Shown here piece by piece: positions 1 through 5,858 of a DNA stretch of 8,767 bases. Made by a program: the position numbers and the translations under genes. The DNA lies in NCBI GenBank assembly GCA_023266695.1, contig JAHFPO010000100.1, forward strand, positions 1-8,767, in the 5' to 3' direction. Numbering within the stretch: the first letter of the stretch is position 1; each line of letters starts with the position of its first letter. The stretch is from Hyphomicrobiales bacterium. Its GTDB lineage: Bacteria > Pseudomonadota > Alphaproteobacteria > Rhizobiales > Xanthobacteraceae. Below the pieces are notes generated by a model. It did no database searches. It was not told where the DNA came from and saw only the letters and a program-made list of their open reading frames with translations.

Positions 1-85
1 CATCGGCGGCGTAGCGGCCCTTGCCGCGCAACAACACGTCATCTTCGACGCGCGTCTGCCATGCCGCGCCGACGCTTGGATTCAT
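1..85 (-). CDS. CoxL-type molybdopterin-binding hydroxylase large subunit, N-terminus only (partial)
   Basis: The minus strand from the ATG at 85-83 reads MNPSVGAAWQTRVEDDVLLR followed by GKGRYAAD, open to the window edge. The pattern R-x-E-D-x-x-L-L-x-G-x-G-x-Y-x-x-D is the characteristic N-terminus of the molybdenum-cofactor subunit of the xanthine dehydrogenase, aldehyde oxidase and CO dehydrogenase (CoxL) family. Members hydroxylate aldehydes, purines or CO, together with FAD and 2Fe-2S subunits. An AAGG stretch about 8 bases before the ATG could be a weak ribosome binding site. Only 28 codons are visible, so neither the substrate nor the intactness of the gene can be judged. The gene starts 65 bp after the 3' end of tRNA-His on the same strand, with no clear terminator between them. 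Confidence 0.72.
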   Translation of the reverse strand, partial: MNPSVGAAWQTRVEDDVLLRGKGRYAAD

Positions 86-150
86 GATCTCGACCTTGGG
101 TTATGCGGTGATCAGGATGACAACGCCTTCGGCAAATCCGTTCGTACGAG

Positions 151-227
151 TGGTACAGCTGGGTGGACTTGAACCACCGACCTCCTGATCCACAGTCAGG
201 CGCTCTAACCAACTGAGCTACAGCTGC
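151..227 (-). tRNA. tRNA-His (anticodon GTG), CCA encoded, no G-1
   Basis: The reverse complement folds into a full cloverleaf. The acceptor stem pairs GCAGCTG with CAGCTGT, the D stem pairs GCTC with GAGC, and the anticodon stem pairs CCTGA with TCAGG around the loop CTGTGGA. The T stem pairs GGTGG with CCACC around TTCAAGT, and the 3' end is ACCA. The anticodon GTG decodes histidine CAC and CAU codons. Most bacterial tRNA-His genes encode an extra G at position -1 facing C73. Here position -1 is U (A at 228 on the plus strand), the discriminator is A73 and the first pair is G1-U72. This matches the atypical tRNA-His known from a clade of Alphaproteobacteria, so it is probably functional and not degenerate. 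Confidence 0.97.
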
Positions 228-244
228 ACGGGATCGCGCGGCTG

Positions 245-274
245 AAACTAGGAGCAAACGGCGGTCAATGGCAA
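245..274 (-). promoter_or_regulatory. possible tRNA-His promoter
   Basis: On the minus strand a TTGCCA box (269-274, five of six matches to the sigma-70 -35 consensus) is followed after 18 bp by TAGTTT (245-250, a weak -10). The predicted start would lie roughly 10-12 bp before the tRNA 5' end. An overlapping TTGACC (263-268) is an alternative -35 but has no good -10 partner. This is pattern matching only. Confidence 0.3.
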
Positions 275-300
275 GAGTCCGGGGCGCCGCCAAAATGCGA

Positions 301-325
301 CGAGCCCGGAGGGAAGCCGGGCTCG
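301..325 (-). terminator. probable terminator hairpin downstream of phasin 1
   Basis: CGAGCCCGG (301-309) and CCGGGCTCG (317-325) form a perfect 9-bp GC-rich stem with a 7-base loop, about 65 bp after the phasin stop codon. Read on the minus strand the stem is followed by TCGCATTTTGG, so the T tract is short and offset. It may end phasin transcription and insulate the tRNA-His gene, but the weak T tract leaves this uncertain. Confidence 0.45.
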
Positions 326-390
326 CGGCGGGCCGCGCGATGCCCGGTCCTGGCGTTGATCGCGAAAGCAGCCGGGCCCTCGTCCCCGCT

Positions 391-861
391 TCACTGGGTC
401 TTGAAGGTCTTGGCGACGCCCGCCGTGATCGGCCCGGCGGCTTCCTTCGCCACTTTCTGGGCGAGCGACGAAAGCTCCTTCGTCTGCGCCGTGAGCGTGT
501 CGAACTGCTGGCGAACATGGCTCGCCGACAACTCCACCGCCTCGGACAGCGACTTGGTGGCGAGCATCCCACGGGCATAGTCGAAGCCGGTGTTCACATT
601 GGCGCGCAAGGCTTCGATCGCCTTCAGATTGAACTCGGTCGCGCCCTTGTTCGCGTTGAGATAGGCGTCCTCGACGAGATCGGTGGTTTCCTCGGCCGCG
701 CTCTTGAGGCGCGCGTAGGTGTCCTTGGCCTGCTCAACGCCCTGTTCCGCCATGGCGCGGATCATCTCGGGCATCGCGGTCGTGCCGGGATCGAAGGCCG
801 GCGCGGGCGCGGGCCTGGCGGCCTTTCTCGGGGTCTCTTTCAGGATATTGGGATCGATCAT
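391..861 (-). CDS. phasin family protein (PHB granule-associated), 156 aa
   Basis: This gene encodes a small alpha-helical protein of the phasin family, which coats polyhydroxyalkanoate granules in the cytoplasm and controls their number and size. Residues 1-30 are a low-complexity Pro/Ala-rich lead. The rest, from about MPEMIRAMAEQGVEQAKDTY, is an uninterrupted amphipathic helical region typical of phasins: no cysteine, frequent Ala/Glu/Lys, and a segment like FNLKAIEALRANVNTGFDYA seen in alphaproteobacterial members. The length is normal for the family. The ATG at 861 is supported by GGAG six bases upstream. The gene has its own promoter region with a large palindrome (959-992), which suggests PhaR-type repression. 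A second, divergent phasin lies at 2015-2389 on the same strand. The family call is firm; the granule role is inferred from the family. Confidence 0.93.
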   Translation of the reverse strand: MIDPNILKETPRKAARPAPAPAFDPGTTAMPEMIRAMAEQGVEQAKDTYARLKSAAEETTDLVEDAYLNANKGATEFNLKAIEALRANVNTGFDYARGMLATKSLSEAVELSASHVRQQFDTLTAQTKELSSLAQKVAKEAAGPITAGVAKTFKTQ

Positions 862-942
862 GGGTCTCTCCAGTCGCGGCGGTCGCCATCAGGCTCCGAC
901 CGTCCGCCGCTTTTGTTCGGTTCCGGGGCTCAGTGTTGAAAT

Positions 943-971
943 CTCATAGCAGATAAATTTGTGCGTTGCAA
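943..971 (-). promoter_or_regulatory. candidate promoter of phasin 1
   Basis: On the minus strand TTGCAA (966-971) and TATGAG (943-948) are separated by exactly 17 bp, each matching four of six sigma-70 consensus positions. Transcription would begin near 936, giving a leader of about 75 bases before the phasin ATG. The -35 box lies inside one arm of the palindrome at 959-992, so a protein bound there would block RNA polymerase. Confidence 0.4.
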
Positions 972-992
972 TACATTTATTGCAACGCACAA
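959..992. promoter_or_regulatory. 34-bp palindrome with TGC-N3-GCA half-sites, PhaR-like operator
   Basis: The left arm TTGTGCGTTGCAATA (959-973) and its exact reverse complement (978-992) flank a 4-base centre: 15 bp of perfect dyad symmetry. Each arm contains TGC-N3-GCA (962-970 and 981-989). The PHB-sensing repressor PhaR of alphaproteobacteria is known to bind TGC-rich sites of the form CTGC-N3/4-GCAG upstream of phasin genes. The palindrome overlaps the proposed -35 box of phasin 1. Neither strand has a U tract after the stem, so a terminator for the upstream membrane-protein gene is less likely. The identity of the bound regulator is inferred. Confidence 0.6.
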
Positions 993-1021
993 TAAGAGAC
1001 CTTCGGACCTCGTCAGGCTTT

Positions 1022-1040
1022 CCACCGCCCGCCTCGGTGG
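1022..1040 (-). terminator. weak hairpin after the membrane-protein gene
   Basis: CCACCG (1022-1027) and CGGTGG (1035-1040) can pair around a 7-base loop, about 15 bp after the stop codon at 1055. No T tract follows on the minus strand. It could slow transcription or protect the transcript 3' end. In DNA of this GC content such short stems also arise by chance. Confidence 0.22.
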
Positions 1041-1054
1041 CGGCCAAGGCAGGC

Positions 1055-1867
1055 TCAGGGTTTCGACGGATCGAGCGTGGATGTCCCGTGCCGGCGGGTT
1101 CGCCAGATCATCAGGTTCCAGCCGATCGAGACTGCGAGTGCGAGGCCGAGCGCCGCCGGCACGCCCGCGGGAATGGCGGCGAGATCGAGCACGACCAAAG
1201 CGACGCCATAGCCGGCGAGCCCGGAAATCCCGTTCGCGGTCACCGCCGCGGTCGCCGGTCCGCCGATGCGCGGCTGGAAGATGAGGATCACGCTCACCAG
1301 CACGATCGGGAAGAGCGCGAGCGTTCCGGTCATCGCCGGCCCGACGCGCGTGCTCGAGGCCACCACGATCGCGACCAGCACGGCGACCATGCCGGCACGC
1401 AGCGGCACGTCGTACCAGCACCGTATGGCCGGCGGCATGATGGCGTGACGAAACCGCAGCCCGATCGGAATACAGGCGGCATAGACGGCGATGTTGAGGA
1501 GGATCGCGCCCATGAGCGTCCATTCGATCGACGGCAGCAACAAGGCGAGCACGATCCACGACCCGAGGGCCGCCGTGAGACTCGCGAGTAGCCCGCGCGA
1601 TTGCGCGAGCAGGGTATAGGCAAGGCAGAAGATTCCGTTCGCGGCATTGATGGTGAGGCTCGCGAGCGCGCTCGCGGCGATGAAAGCCGCGTCATGATCG
1701 AGGGCGACGAATACATAGGCCGGTCCCGCCGCGATCGGCAGGGTGACCACCAGCGCGCCGATCAGAGGCCCGGCGCGCTCCGCCGCCCAGGTGGCGAAGA
1801 CGACGAACGCCGCGGTGACGGCCATCTTGGTCGCGAGCGCCAGCCAGAACAGGAGATCCGGAGACAT
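1055..1867 (-). CDS. integral membrane protein of unknown function with two repeated halves, 270 aa
   Basis: I do not recognise a named family. The protein is almost entirely hydrophobic, with about eight predicted membrane segments, a short charged linker near residue 140 (GLRFRHAIMPPAIRCWYD) and a charged C-terminal tail (WRTRRHGTSTLDPSKP). The two halves look related: RAGPLIGALVVTLPIAAGPA near residue 31 aligns with RVGPAMTGTLALFPIVLVSV near residue 173, sharing G-P-x-x-x-G-x-L/A-x-x-x-P-I. This suggests duplication of an ancestral unit of about four helices. The G-x-x-P-x-x-P-type helices loosely recall the small GlpM family, but that link is speculative. The start ATG at 1867 has no strong ribosome binding site. 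The gene lies alone between two phasins, 146 bp and 193 bp away. No transport substrate or catalytic motif is visible. Confidence 0.8.
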   Translation of the reverse strand: MSPDLLFWLALATKMAVTAAFVVFATWAAERAGPLIGALVVTLPIAAGPAYVFVALDHDAAFIAASALASLTINAANGIFCLAYTLLAQSRGLLASLTAALGSWIVLALLLPSIEWTLMGAILLNIAVYAACIPIGLRFRHAIMPPAIRCWYDVPLRAGMVAVLVAIVVASSTRVGPAMTGTLALFPIVLVSVILIFQPRIGGPATAAVTANGISGLAGYGVALVVLDLAAIPAGVPAALGLALAVSIGWNLMIWRTRRHGTSTLDPSKP

Positions 1868-2014
1868 GATGAGCGGGCTTTATGGGCGGAACATCGGTGA
1901 CGAAAAAGACGATTTTGCTGAAGCTCATCATCAAAAAAATTCATCCATACTCCGTCGGCCGGGCGACCGGCGGGCAAAGCCTCCCGATGACAGGCGGTGG
2001 AGAAATCCGTCCGC

Positions 2015-2389
2015 TCAGACGCCCGGCTTTGCTCCCGTTCCCGCGGTCTTGGCCGAGGCCTCGCCGAGCGCCTTGGCCTGTTCGGAGAGCTTCTGCATCT
2101 GCGCCTTGGTGAACTCGGCCTGCAGCCGCATCACTTCCTCGGCGTCCTTGGCGCGCATCAGCCGGTCGATCAAGGCGAAGGTCGCGGTCACATTCTCCTG
2201 GGCGAAGCCCATCGCTTTGCGCCCGAGGTCGCTCGCGCCCGCCTGGGTCGCCGCGCTCGAACTCCCGACGGCGCCGAACGCCTTGTTGGCGGCGACCAGA
2301 TAGCTGTCGAAGGCCTTGCGCGCCGCCTCGATGCTCTGTTCCGCGAAAGCCTTCATTTCGGGGGGTATCTCGAAACCTGTGGATTTCAT
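2015..2389 (-). CDS. phasin family protein, second paralogue, 124 aa
   Basis: From ATG 2389 the protein begins MKSTGFEIPPEMKAFAEQSI and continues EAARKAFDSYL. This is the standard opening of short alphaproteobacterial phasins (F-E-I-P-x-E-M-x-x-F-A-E-Q-S-x-E-x-A-R-K-A-F). The rest is a single helical domain with motifs such as FAQENVTATFALIDRLMRAK and LQAEFTKAQMQKLSEQAKAL. The frame stays open upstream to an ATG at 2470, but those 27 residues (rich in Arg, Ser and Pro) do not resemble a phasin and overlap promoter-like DNA, so the internal start is preferred. A GGAG about 10 bases upstream supports it modestly. The role is the same granule-coating function as the paralogue at 391-861, from which it differs clearly in sequence and N-terminus. 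It is divergent from the kinase gene and shares a 225-bp promoter region with it. Confidence 0.92.
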   Translation of the reverse strand: MKSTGFEIPPEMKAFAEQSIEAARKAFDSYLVAANKAFGAVGSSSAATQAGASDLGRKAMGFAQENVTATFALIDRLMRAKDAEEVMRLQAEFTKAQMQKLSEQAKALGEASAKTAGTGAKPGV

Positions 2390-2422
2390 CGCCGGAGCGC
2401 TCCCATGAAGGGTGGGGTTTGC

Positions 2423-2489
2423 CGCTAGCCTAGCGCGCCGGCTGGATAAATATATAGCCGGCGACCACATCCAACCCGTTGCTACTGCA
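2423..2489. promoter_or_regulatory. phasin 2 promoter region with nested inverted repeats
   Basis: Three elements lie just upstream of phasin 2. CGCTAG-C-CTAGCG (2423-2435) is a 13-bp palindrome. CGCCGGCT (2436-2443) and AGCCGGCG (2456-2463) are perfect 8-bp arms flanking a 12-bp AT-only-rich centre (ggataaatatat), which on the minus strand supplies a TATATT-like -10. TGC-N4-GCA (2480-2489) resembles the PhaR-type site at phasin 1, but as a single short motif it could be chance. The exact -35 cannot be fixed. The signals suggest regulated transcription of phasin 2. Confidence 0.4.
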
Positions 2490-2532
2490 CATTATGGTGG
2501 CCGCGAGCCGCCCGGAAACCGCCCGCCCGGCA

Positions 2533-2606
2533 TTAACCCTCCACTCCGATCGAGCCGAATTGCGGCCGCCGAGCGTGGCTTTTCCGCCCTCTCCGAATTA
2601 TGAATC
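2533..2606 (+). promoter_or_regulatory. possible cell-cycle control sites upstream of the kinase
   Basis: TTAACCCT (2533-2540) is one base from the CtrA half-site TTAACCAT. GAATC (2602-2606), inside the small palindrome GAATCATTC, is a GANTC site of the type methylated by CcrM. Both lie within 85 bp of the kinase start, and the kinase resembles regulators of the CtrA pathway. These are short motifs without statistical support. Confidence 0.2.
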
Positions 2607-2614
2607 ATTCGTAA

Positions 2615-5590
2615 ATGCCCGCCCCCCGGCACCCCGTGCCGGCCCGGGCGGGCAGCACGAAGTCCATGCATCAGCCTTCAGCCCTCGCGCAATTGCTCAC
2701 CGACGCGCGGATCGCGGCTCTCCTCGCCGCGCCCGCGCCCGCGCTCGTCGTCGATGGCGGCGGAGAGCTGCGCTTCGCGAACCTTGCCGGTCTCTCCCTC
2801 CTCGGCGCCCGCACGCTTCGTGCGGCGATTGCGCGCGGCGGCGAGGGGCTCACACCCTTCGCGGCGGCGGCGACCCGCCTGATCACCCGCCTGCCGCCCG
2901 GCGGCCCGGCCGAGCTCGAGCGGTTGGCGGTCGCGGGCTCGCACGAGCCCGTCGTCTTCGCCTGCGCGCGCATCGCGCTGATCGACGGCAGCGAGGCGAT
3001 CTTGTTCACGGGCGTCGATGCGGATGCGGCAACGGCCCCCGCGCTCGCCGCCGCCGTTGCGCCACTCATCGACGCAGAGCGCGATGCGCTCGCCTTGTTC
3101 GACGCCGACGGCCGGAGGATTCATGCCAATCCGGTTGCCGCCGTTCTGCTGGGCCCGGCGCCGACGCTGATCGAGATCGTTCCCGCTGCCGCCGGCGCGC
3201 TCGCGACCGCGCGCCGCGAGGGCGCGGCCGAGCTTGCCTTCGGAGTGCTGCGCATCCTGCTCCGGCGCCTCGGGACCGGAATTGCCCCGACCATCCTCGC
3301 CGTGTTCACCGCGCCAGCGGGCATGGAAGCGGCGGAGGCCGTCCCCACCGCAACGGACGCCGGATCCCTGATGATCGCGGGAGCCGCCGAGCCGATCGAG
3401 CCGACGGCGCGCGCTTCCCGTCGGCCGACCCGCTTCGTCTGGCAGACCGATGCGCACGGACGCCTCACCAGCGTCTCGCCCGAGCTTGCCGCCGTCGTCG
3501 GCGAGGAGGCGGGGGCGATTGTGGATCTCGACTGGAAGAGCGCCGGCGACCGCCTCGGCATCGTCAACGGCGAGGCGGCCGCCGCCGCGGTTGCGCGGCA
3601 AGACACTTGGTCCGGAGTGACGGTGCTGTGGCCGCTCGCGGCCCGCGAACTCATGCGGCCGGTCGATCTCGCGGCACTTCCGGTGTTCGACCGCGATCGG
3701 CATTTCCTCGGCTATCGCGGTTTCGGCGTGTTCCGCGAGCCGGTGGCACGACCGGCTGCGGCGCAATCGCCGGCGGGAACCGGGATTTGCGCGGAAGCCG
3801 CTCCCGCGTCCGATCAGAAACGCACGAGCGAGCGAACCGGCGAGCCTCCCTCCCCGCCCCCGCCGCTTGCGCTCGTCAAAACCCCGGAAAACGTGGTGAG
3901 GCTGCGCTCGGGTTCCGCGGCCGGAGAGCCGCCGCGGCCGGCGCTCACGTCGGGCGAACGCAATGCCTTCCGCGAGATCGCGCGCGTGATCGGCGCGCGG
4001 CTGAAGCGGGTCGACACGCCGACGAGCGCGAGTGACGCGGCGCCGCCCGTGGGCGAGTCCGCGGCGGCGAAGCCGGGCGCGATCTCCTCTTCCATGCGCT
4101 ACCTCGCGAACGGCGAGCGCGCCGTGCTCGACCGCCTGCCGCTCGGCGTCCTCGTCCATCGCGGCGAGCACATGCTCTATGCCAACCGCACCCTGCTCGA
4201 TTGGGTCGGGCTTGCGAGCACCGGGGAACTCGCCGATGCCGGCGGTCTCAACCGTCTGTTCGCCGGCTCGCCGGCCTTCGGTCCCGACGAGGCGAGCGAC
4301 AGCGGCCGCCCGCTGGTGATCAGCGGACGTGGCGGCGAACCGATCCCGATCGAAGCGAGACTCCTGTCGGTGCCGTGGGAGGGTGAAACCGCGCTCGTCT
4401 ATGTGCTGGGCCGCGCCGGCGCCGGGCTCGATGAACGCATGGAGGCGGGCGAGCTCGCGCTGCGCGAGGCCGAGGCGACGGCGCGCGAGCTGCGCGCGAT
4501 CCTCGACACCGCGACCGACGGCATCGCGCTCATCGACCGCGACGGCCGCGTCCTCGGCATCAACCGCTCGGCGGAGGCGCTGTTCGGCTTCGACTCTTCC
4601 GAGATCGAGGGCCGCTCCTTCACCGCCCTGTTCGCGCCGGAGAGCTATCGCGCGGCGGCCGATTATCTCGACGGTCTGGCTGCGAACGGCGTCGCCAGCG
4701 TGCTCAATGACGGGCGCGAGGTGATCGGGCGCGTGCGCGAGGGCGGGCTCATTCCCCTGTTCATGACCATCGGCCGGGTGGGCGAGAGCCGGCAGAAATT
4801 CTGCGCCGTGTTCCGCGACATCACGCAATGGAAGCGCGCCGAGGAGGAGCTCATCCATGCCCGGCGTAATGCCGAGCGCGCGAACTCGGCGAAATCCGAA
4901 TTCCTCGCCAAGATCAGCCACGAAATCCGCACGCCCTTGAACGCCATCATCGGCTTCTCCGAGGTGATGATGGAAGAGCGCTTCGGGCCGATCGGCAACG
5001 AACGCTATCGCGAATATCTCAAGGACATTCGCGCTTCGGGTGAGCATCTCATCTCGCTCATCAACGATCTCCTGGATCTCTCCAAGATCGAGGCCGGCAA
5101 GCTCGATCTCGCTTTCGCCAGCGTCGATCTCAACGACATCGCGAGCCAATGCATGGCGATCATGCAGCCGCAGGCGAACCGCGAGCGCATCATCATCCGC
5201 ACCGCGCTTTCGCCCCGCCTTCCGCCGGTGGTCGCCGACGCGCGCTCGATCCGCCAGATCGTGCTCAACTTGCTCTCGAACTCGATCAAGTTCACCGCGC
5301 CGGGCGGCCAGGTGATCGTCTCGACCACGCTCACCGATGCCGGCGAGGTGCACCTGCGCGTGCGCGACACCGGCATCGGCATGTCGGAGGCGGAGATCAA
5401 GATGGCGCTGGAGCCGTTCCGCCAGCTCGCCACCAGCGGCCGCGGCGGATCGGGCGGCACCGGCCTCGGGCTGCCGCTCACCAAGGCGCTCACGGAAGCG
5501 AACCGGGCGAGCTTCTCGATCAAGAGCACGGTCAATGCCGGGACGCTGATCGAGATCGCGTTTCCCTCGACCCGGGTGCTGGCGGAATAG
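2615..5590 (+). CDS. large soluble multi-PAS sensor histidine kinase, PleC/DivJ/PdhS-like, 991 aa
   Basis: A cytoplasmic sensor kinase with no membrane segments. Several PAS-like modules can be seen. Two degenerate ones start near residues 45 and 158 (ALFDADGRRIHANPVAAVLL). Another lies at about 273-375 (RFVWQTDAHGRL, DTWSGVTVLWPL). A Pro/Ser-rich linker covers about 380-485. Further modules lie at about 494-600 and 626-738, the last ending in FRDITQWK. The kinase core follows. The HisKA dimerisation domain has the phosphoacceptor H769 in FLAKISHEIRTPLNAIIGFS. The ATPase domain has N885 and N889 (N box), DTGIGM 918-923 and GTGLG 948-952, all intact. No receiver domain follows, so it must pass phosphate to a separate regulator. 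The core resembles PleC/DivJ/PdhS kinases acting on DivK, and size and solubility fit PdhS of Rhizobiales; orthology is inferred. The start is uncertain: ATG 2615 lacks a ribosome binding site, and ATG 2666 (MHQPSALAQLL) is a good alternative. Confidence 0.93.
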   Translation: MPAPRHPVPARAGSTKSMHQPSALAQLLTDARIAALLAAPAPALVVDGGGELRFANLAGLSLLGARTLRAAIARGGEGLTPFAAAATRLITRLPPGGPAELERLAVAGSHEPVVFACARIALIDGSEAILFTGVDADAATAPALAAAVAPLIDAERDALALFDADGRRIHANPVAAVLLGPAPTLIEIVPAAAGALATARREGAAELAFGVLRILLRRLGTGIAPTILAVFTAPAGMEAAEAVPTATDAGSLMIAGAAEPIEPTARASRRPTRFVWQTDAHGRLTSVSPELAAVVGEEAGAIVDLDWKSAGDRLGIVNGEAAAAAVARQDTWSGVTVLWPLAARELMRPVDLAALPVFDRDRHFLGYRGFGVFREPVARPAAAQSPAGTGICAEAAPASDQKRTSERTGEPPSPPPPLALVKTPENVVRLRSGSAAGEPPRPALTSGERNAFREIARVIGARLKRVDTPTSASDAAPPVGESAAAKPGAISSSMRYLANGERAVLDRLPLGVLVHRGEHMLYANRTLLDWVGLASTGELADAGGLNRLFAGSPAFGPDEASDSGRPLVISGRGGEPIPIEARLLSVPWEGETALVYVLGRAGAGLDERMEAGELALREAEATARELRAILDTATDGIALIDRDGRVLGINRSAEALFGFDSSEIEGRSFTALFAPESYRAAADYLDGLAANGVASVLNDGREVIGRVREGGLIPLFMTIGRVGESRQKFCAVFRDITQWKRAEEELIHARRNAERANSAKSEFLAKISHEIRTPLNAIIGFSEVMMEERFGPIGNERYREYLKDIRASGEHLISLINDLLDLSKIEAGKLDLAFASVDLNDIASQCMAIMQPQANRERIIIRTALSPRLPPVVADARSIRQIVLNLLSNSIKFTAPGGQVIVSTTLTDAGEVHLRVRDTGIGMSEAEIKMALEPFRQLATSGRGGSGGTGLGLPLTKALTEANRASFSIKSTVNAGTLIEIAFPSTRVLAE

Positions 5591-5668
5591 TGTTTCGCCC
5601 GCCCCAATTTCCTTCCGGGAGTTCGATCGTCAACGTCTCGCAAGCGCAGGCTTTTTTGCGCGTGCTTT

Positions 5669-5725
5669 GAACGAGTCCAAACAACACTGGCTTCGAACGA
5701 CTCCAAACTGAAACAGTTTGGAGTC
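5669..5725. repeat. repeat array: direct repeat plus 12-bp inverted repeat, three GANTC sites
   Basis: GAACGAGTCCAAAC (5669-5682) recurs as GAACGACTCCAAAC (5695-5708) with one mismatch and a 26-bp offset. The second copy is part of a perfect dyad: GACTCCAAACTG (5699-5710), centre AAA, and CAGTTTGGAGTC (5714-5725). The unit [GAG/GAC]TCCAAAC is therefore present three times. Each copy contains GANTC (5673-5677, 5699-5703, 5721-5725), the CcrM methylation sequence of alphaproteobacteria. The dyad is followed by TGTTTAAGTTATT, so its RNA could also act as an imperfect terminator for the kinase gene. The repeated half-sites favour a protein binding site controlling the downstream iron transporter. 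I cannot match it to the Irr, RirA or Fur/Mur consensus. Confidence 0.6.
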
Positions 5726-5730
5726 TGTTT

Positions 5731-5748
5731 AAGTTATTGAAATAACTT
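5731..5748. promoter_or_regulatory. 8-bp inverted repeat in the AT-rich promoter region of the iron transporter
   Basis: AAGTTATT (5731-5738) and AATAACTT (5741-5748) form perfect dyad symmetry around GA. The segment lies in the most AT-rich part of the intergenic region. TATTTT (5751-5756), a four-of-six -10 match, follows directly, with only a weak -35 (TTTAAG, 5728-5733) at 17 bp. An operator at the promoter of the binding-protein gene is plausible. The leader to the ATG at 5859 would be about 95 bases. No metal regulator can be named from the sequence. Confidence 0.4.
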
Positions 5749-5858
5749 GCTATTTTGCCGTCCAGTTGCTAATCTCGAAAATCGATTTGGTAACGCCGTC
5801 CGTGCGTTTCTCGCCGTTCCCGGGGCCTTGAACCCCGTCCGTTTCGGAGGAGAAGTCC

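Noticed and set aside
39..578. A minus-strand open frame running through tRNA-His and the phasin 3' region
   Set aside because: It crosses a definite tRNA gene and lies in a frame different from both the CoxL-type start and the phasin. The translation is Arg/Ser-rich noise.
1928..1972. GCCGG-GCGA-CCGGC hairpin (1958-1971) and a nearby T7 run on the minus strand as a terminator for phasin 2
   Set aside because: The stem is only 5 bp and the T run begins about 17 bases beyond it, so it is not a proper intrinsic terminator. The 1868-2014 gap otherwise holds only short frames.
2390..2470. An upstream in-frame ATG at 2470 that would lengthen phasin 2 by 27 residues
   Set aside because: The extra residues do not look like a phasin and coincide with AT-rich promoter-like repeats. 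The internal MKSTGFEIPPEM start matches the family opening.
2479..4035. A plus-strand open frame of 518 codons overlapping the first half of the kinase in another frame
   Set aside because: The product is an Arg/Ala-rich low-complexity sequence with no recognisable motif. It is a frame shadow caused by high GC content.
2678..5353. A very long minus-strand open frame (891 codons) opposite the kinase gene
   Set aside because: Its translation is dominated by Arg, Ala, Gly, His and Asp without domains, as expected from the antisense of GC-rich coding DNA. The plus-strand frame encodes an intact histidine kinase.
5636..5662. The T6 run after CAAGCGCAGG as a terminator for the kinase gene
   Set aside because: Only a 4-bp stem (AAGC/GCTT) precedes the T run, too weak to call. 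The stronger dyad at 5699-5725 is a better candidate if a terminator exists here.
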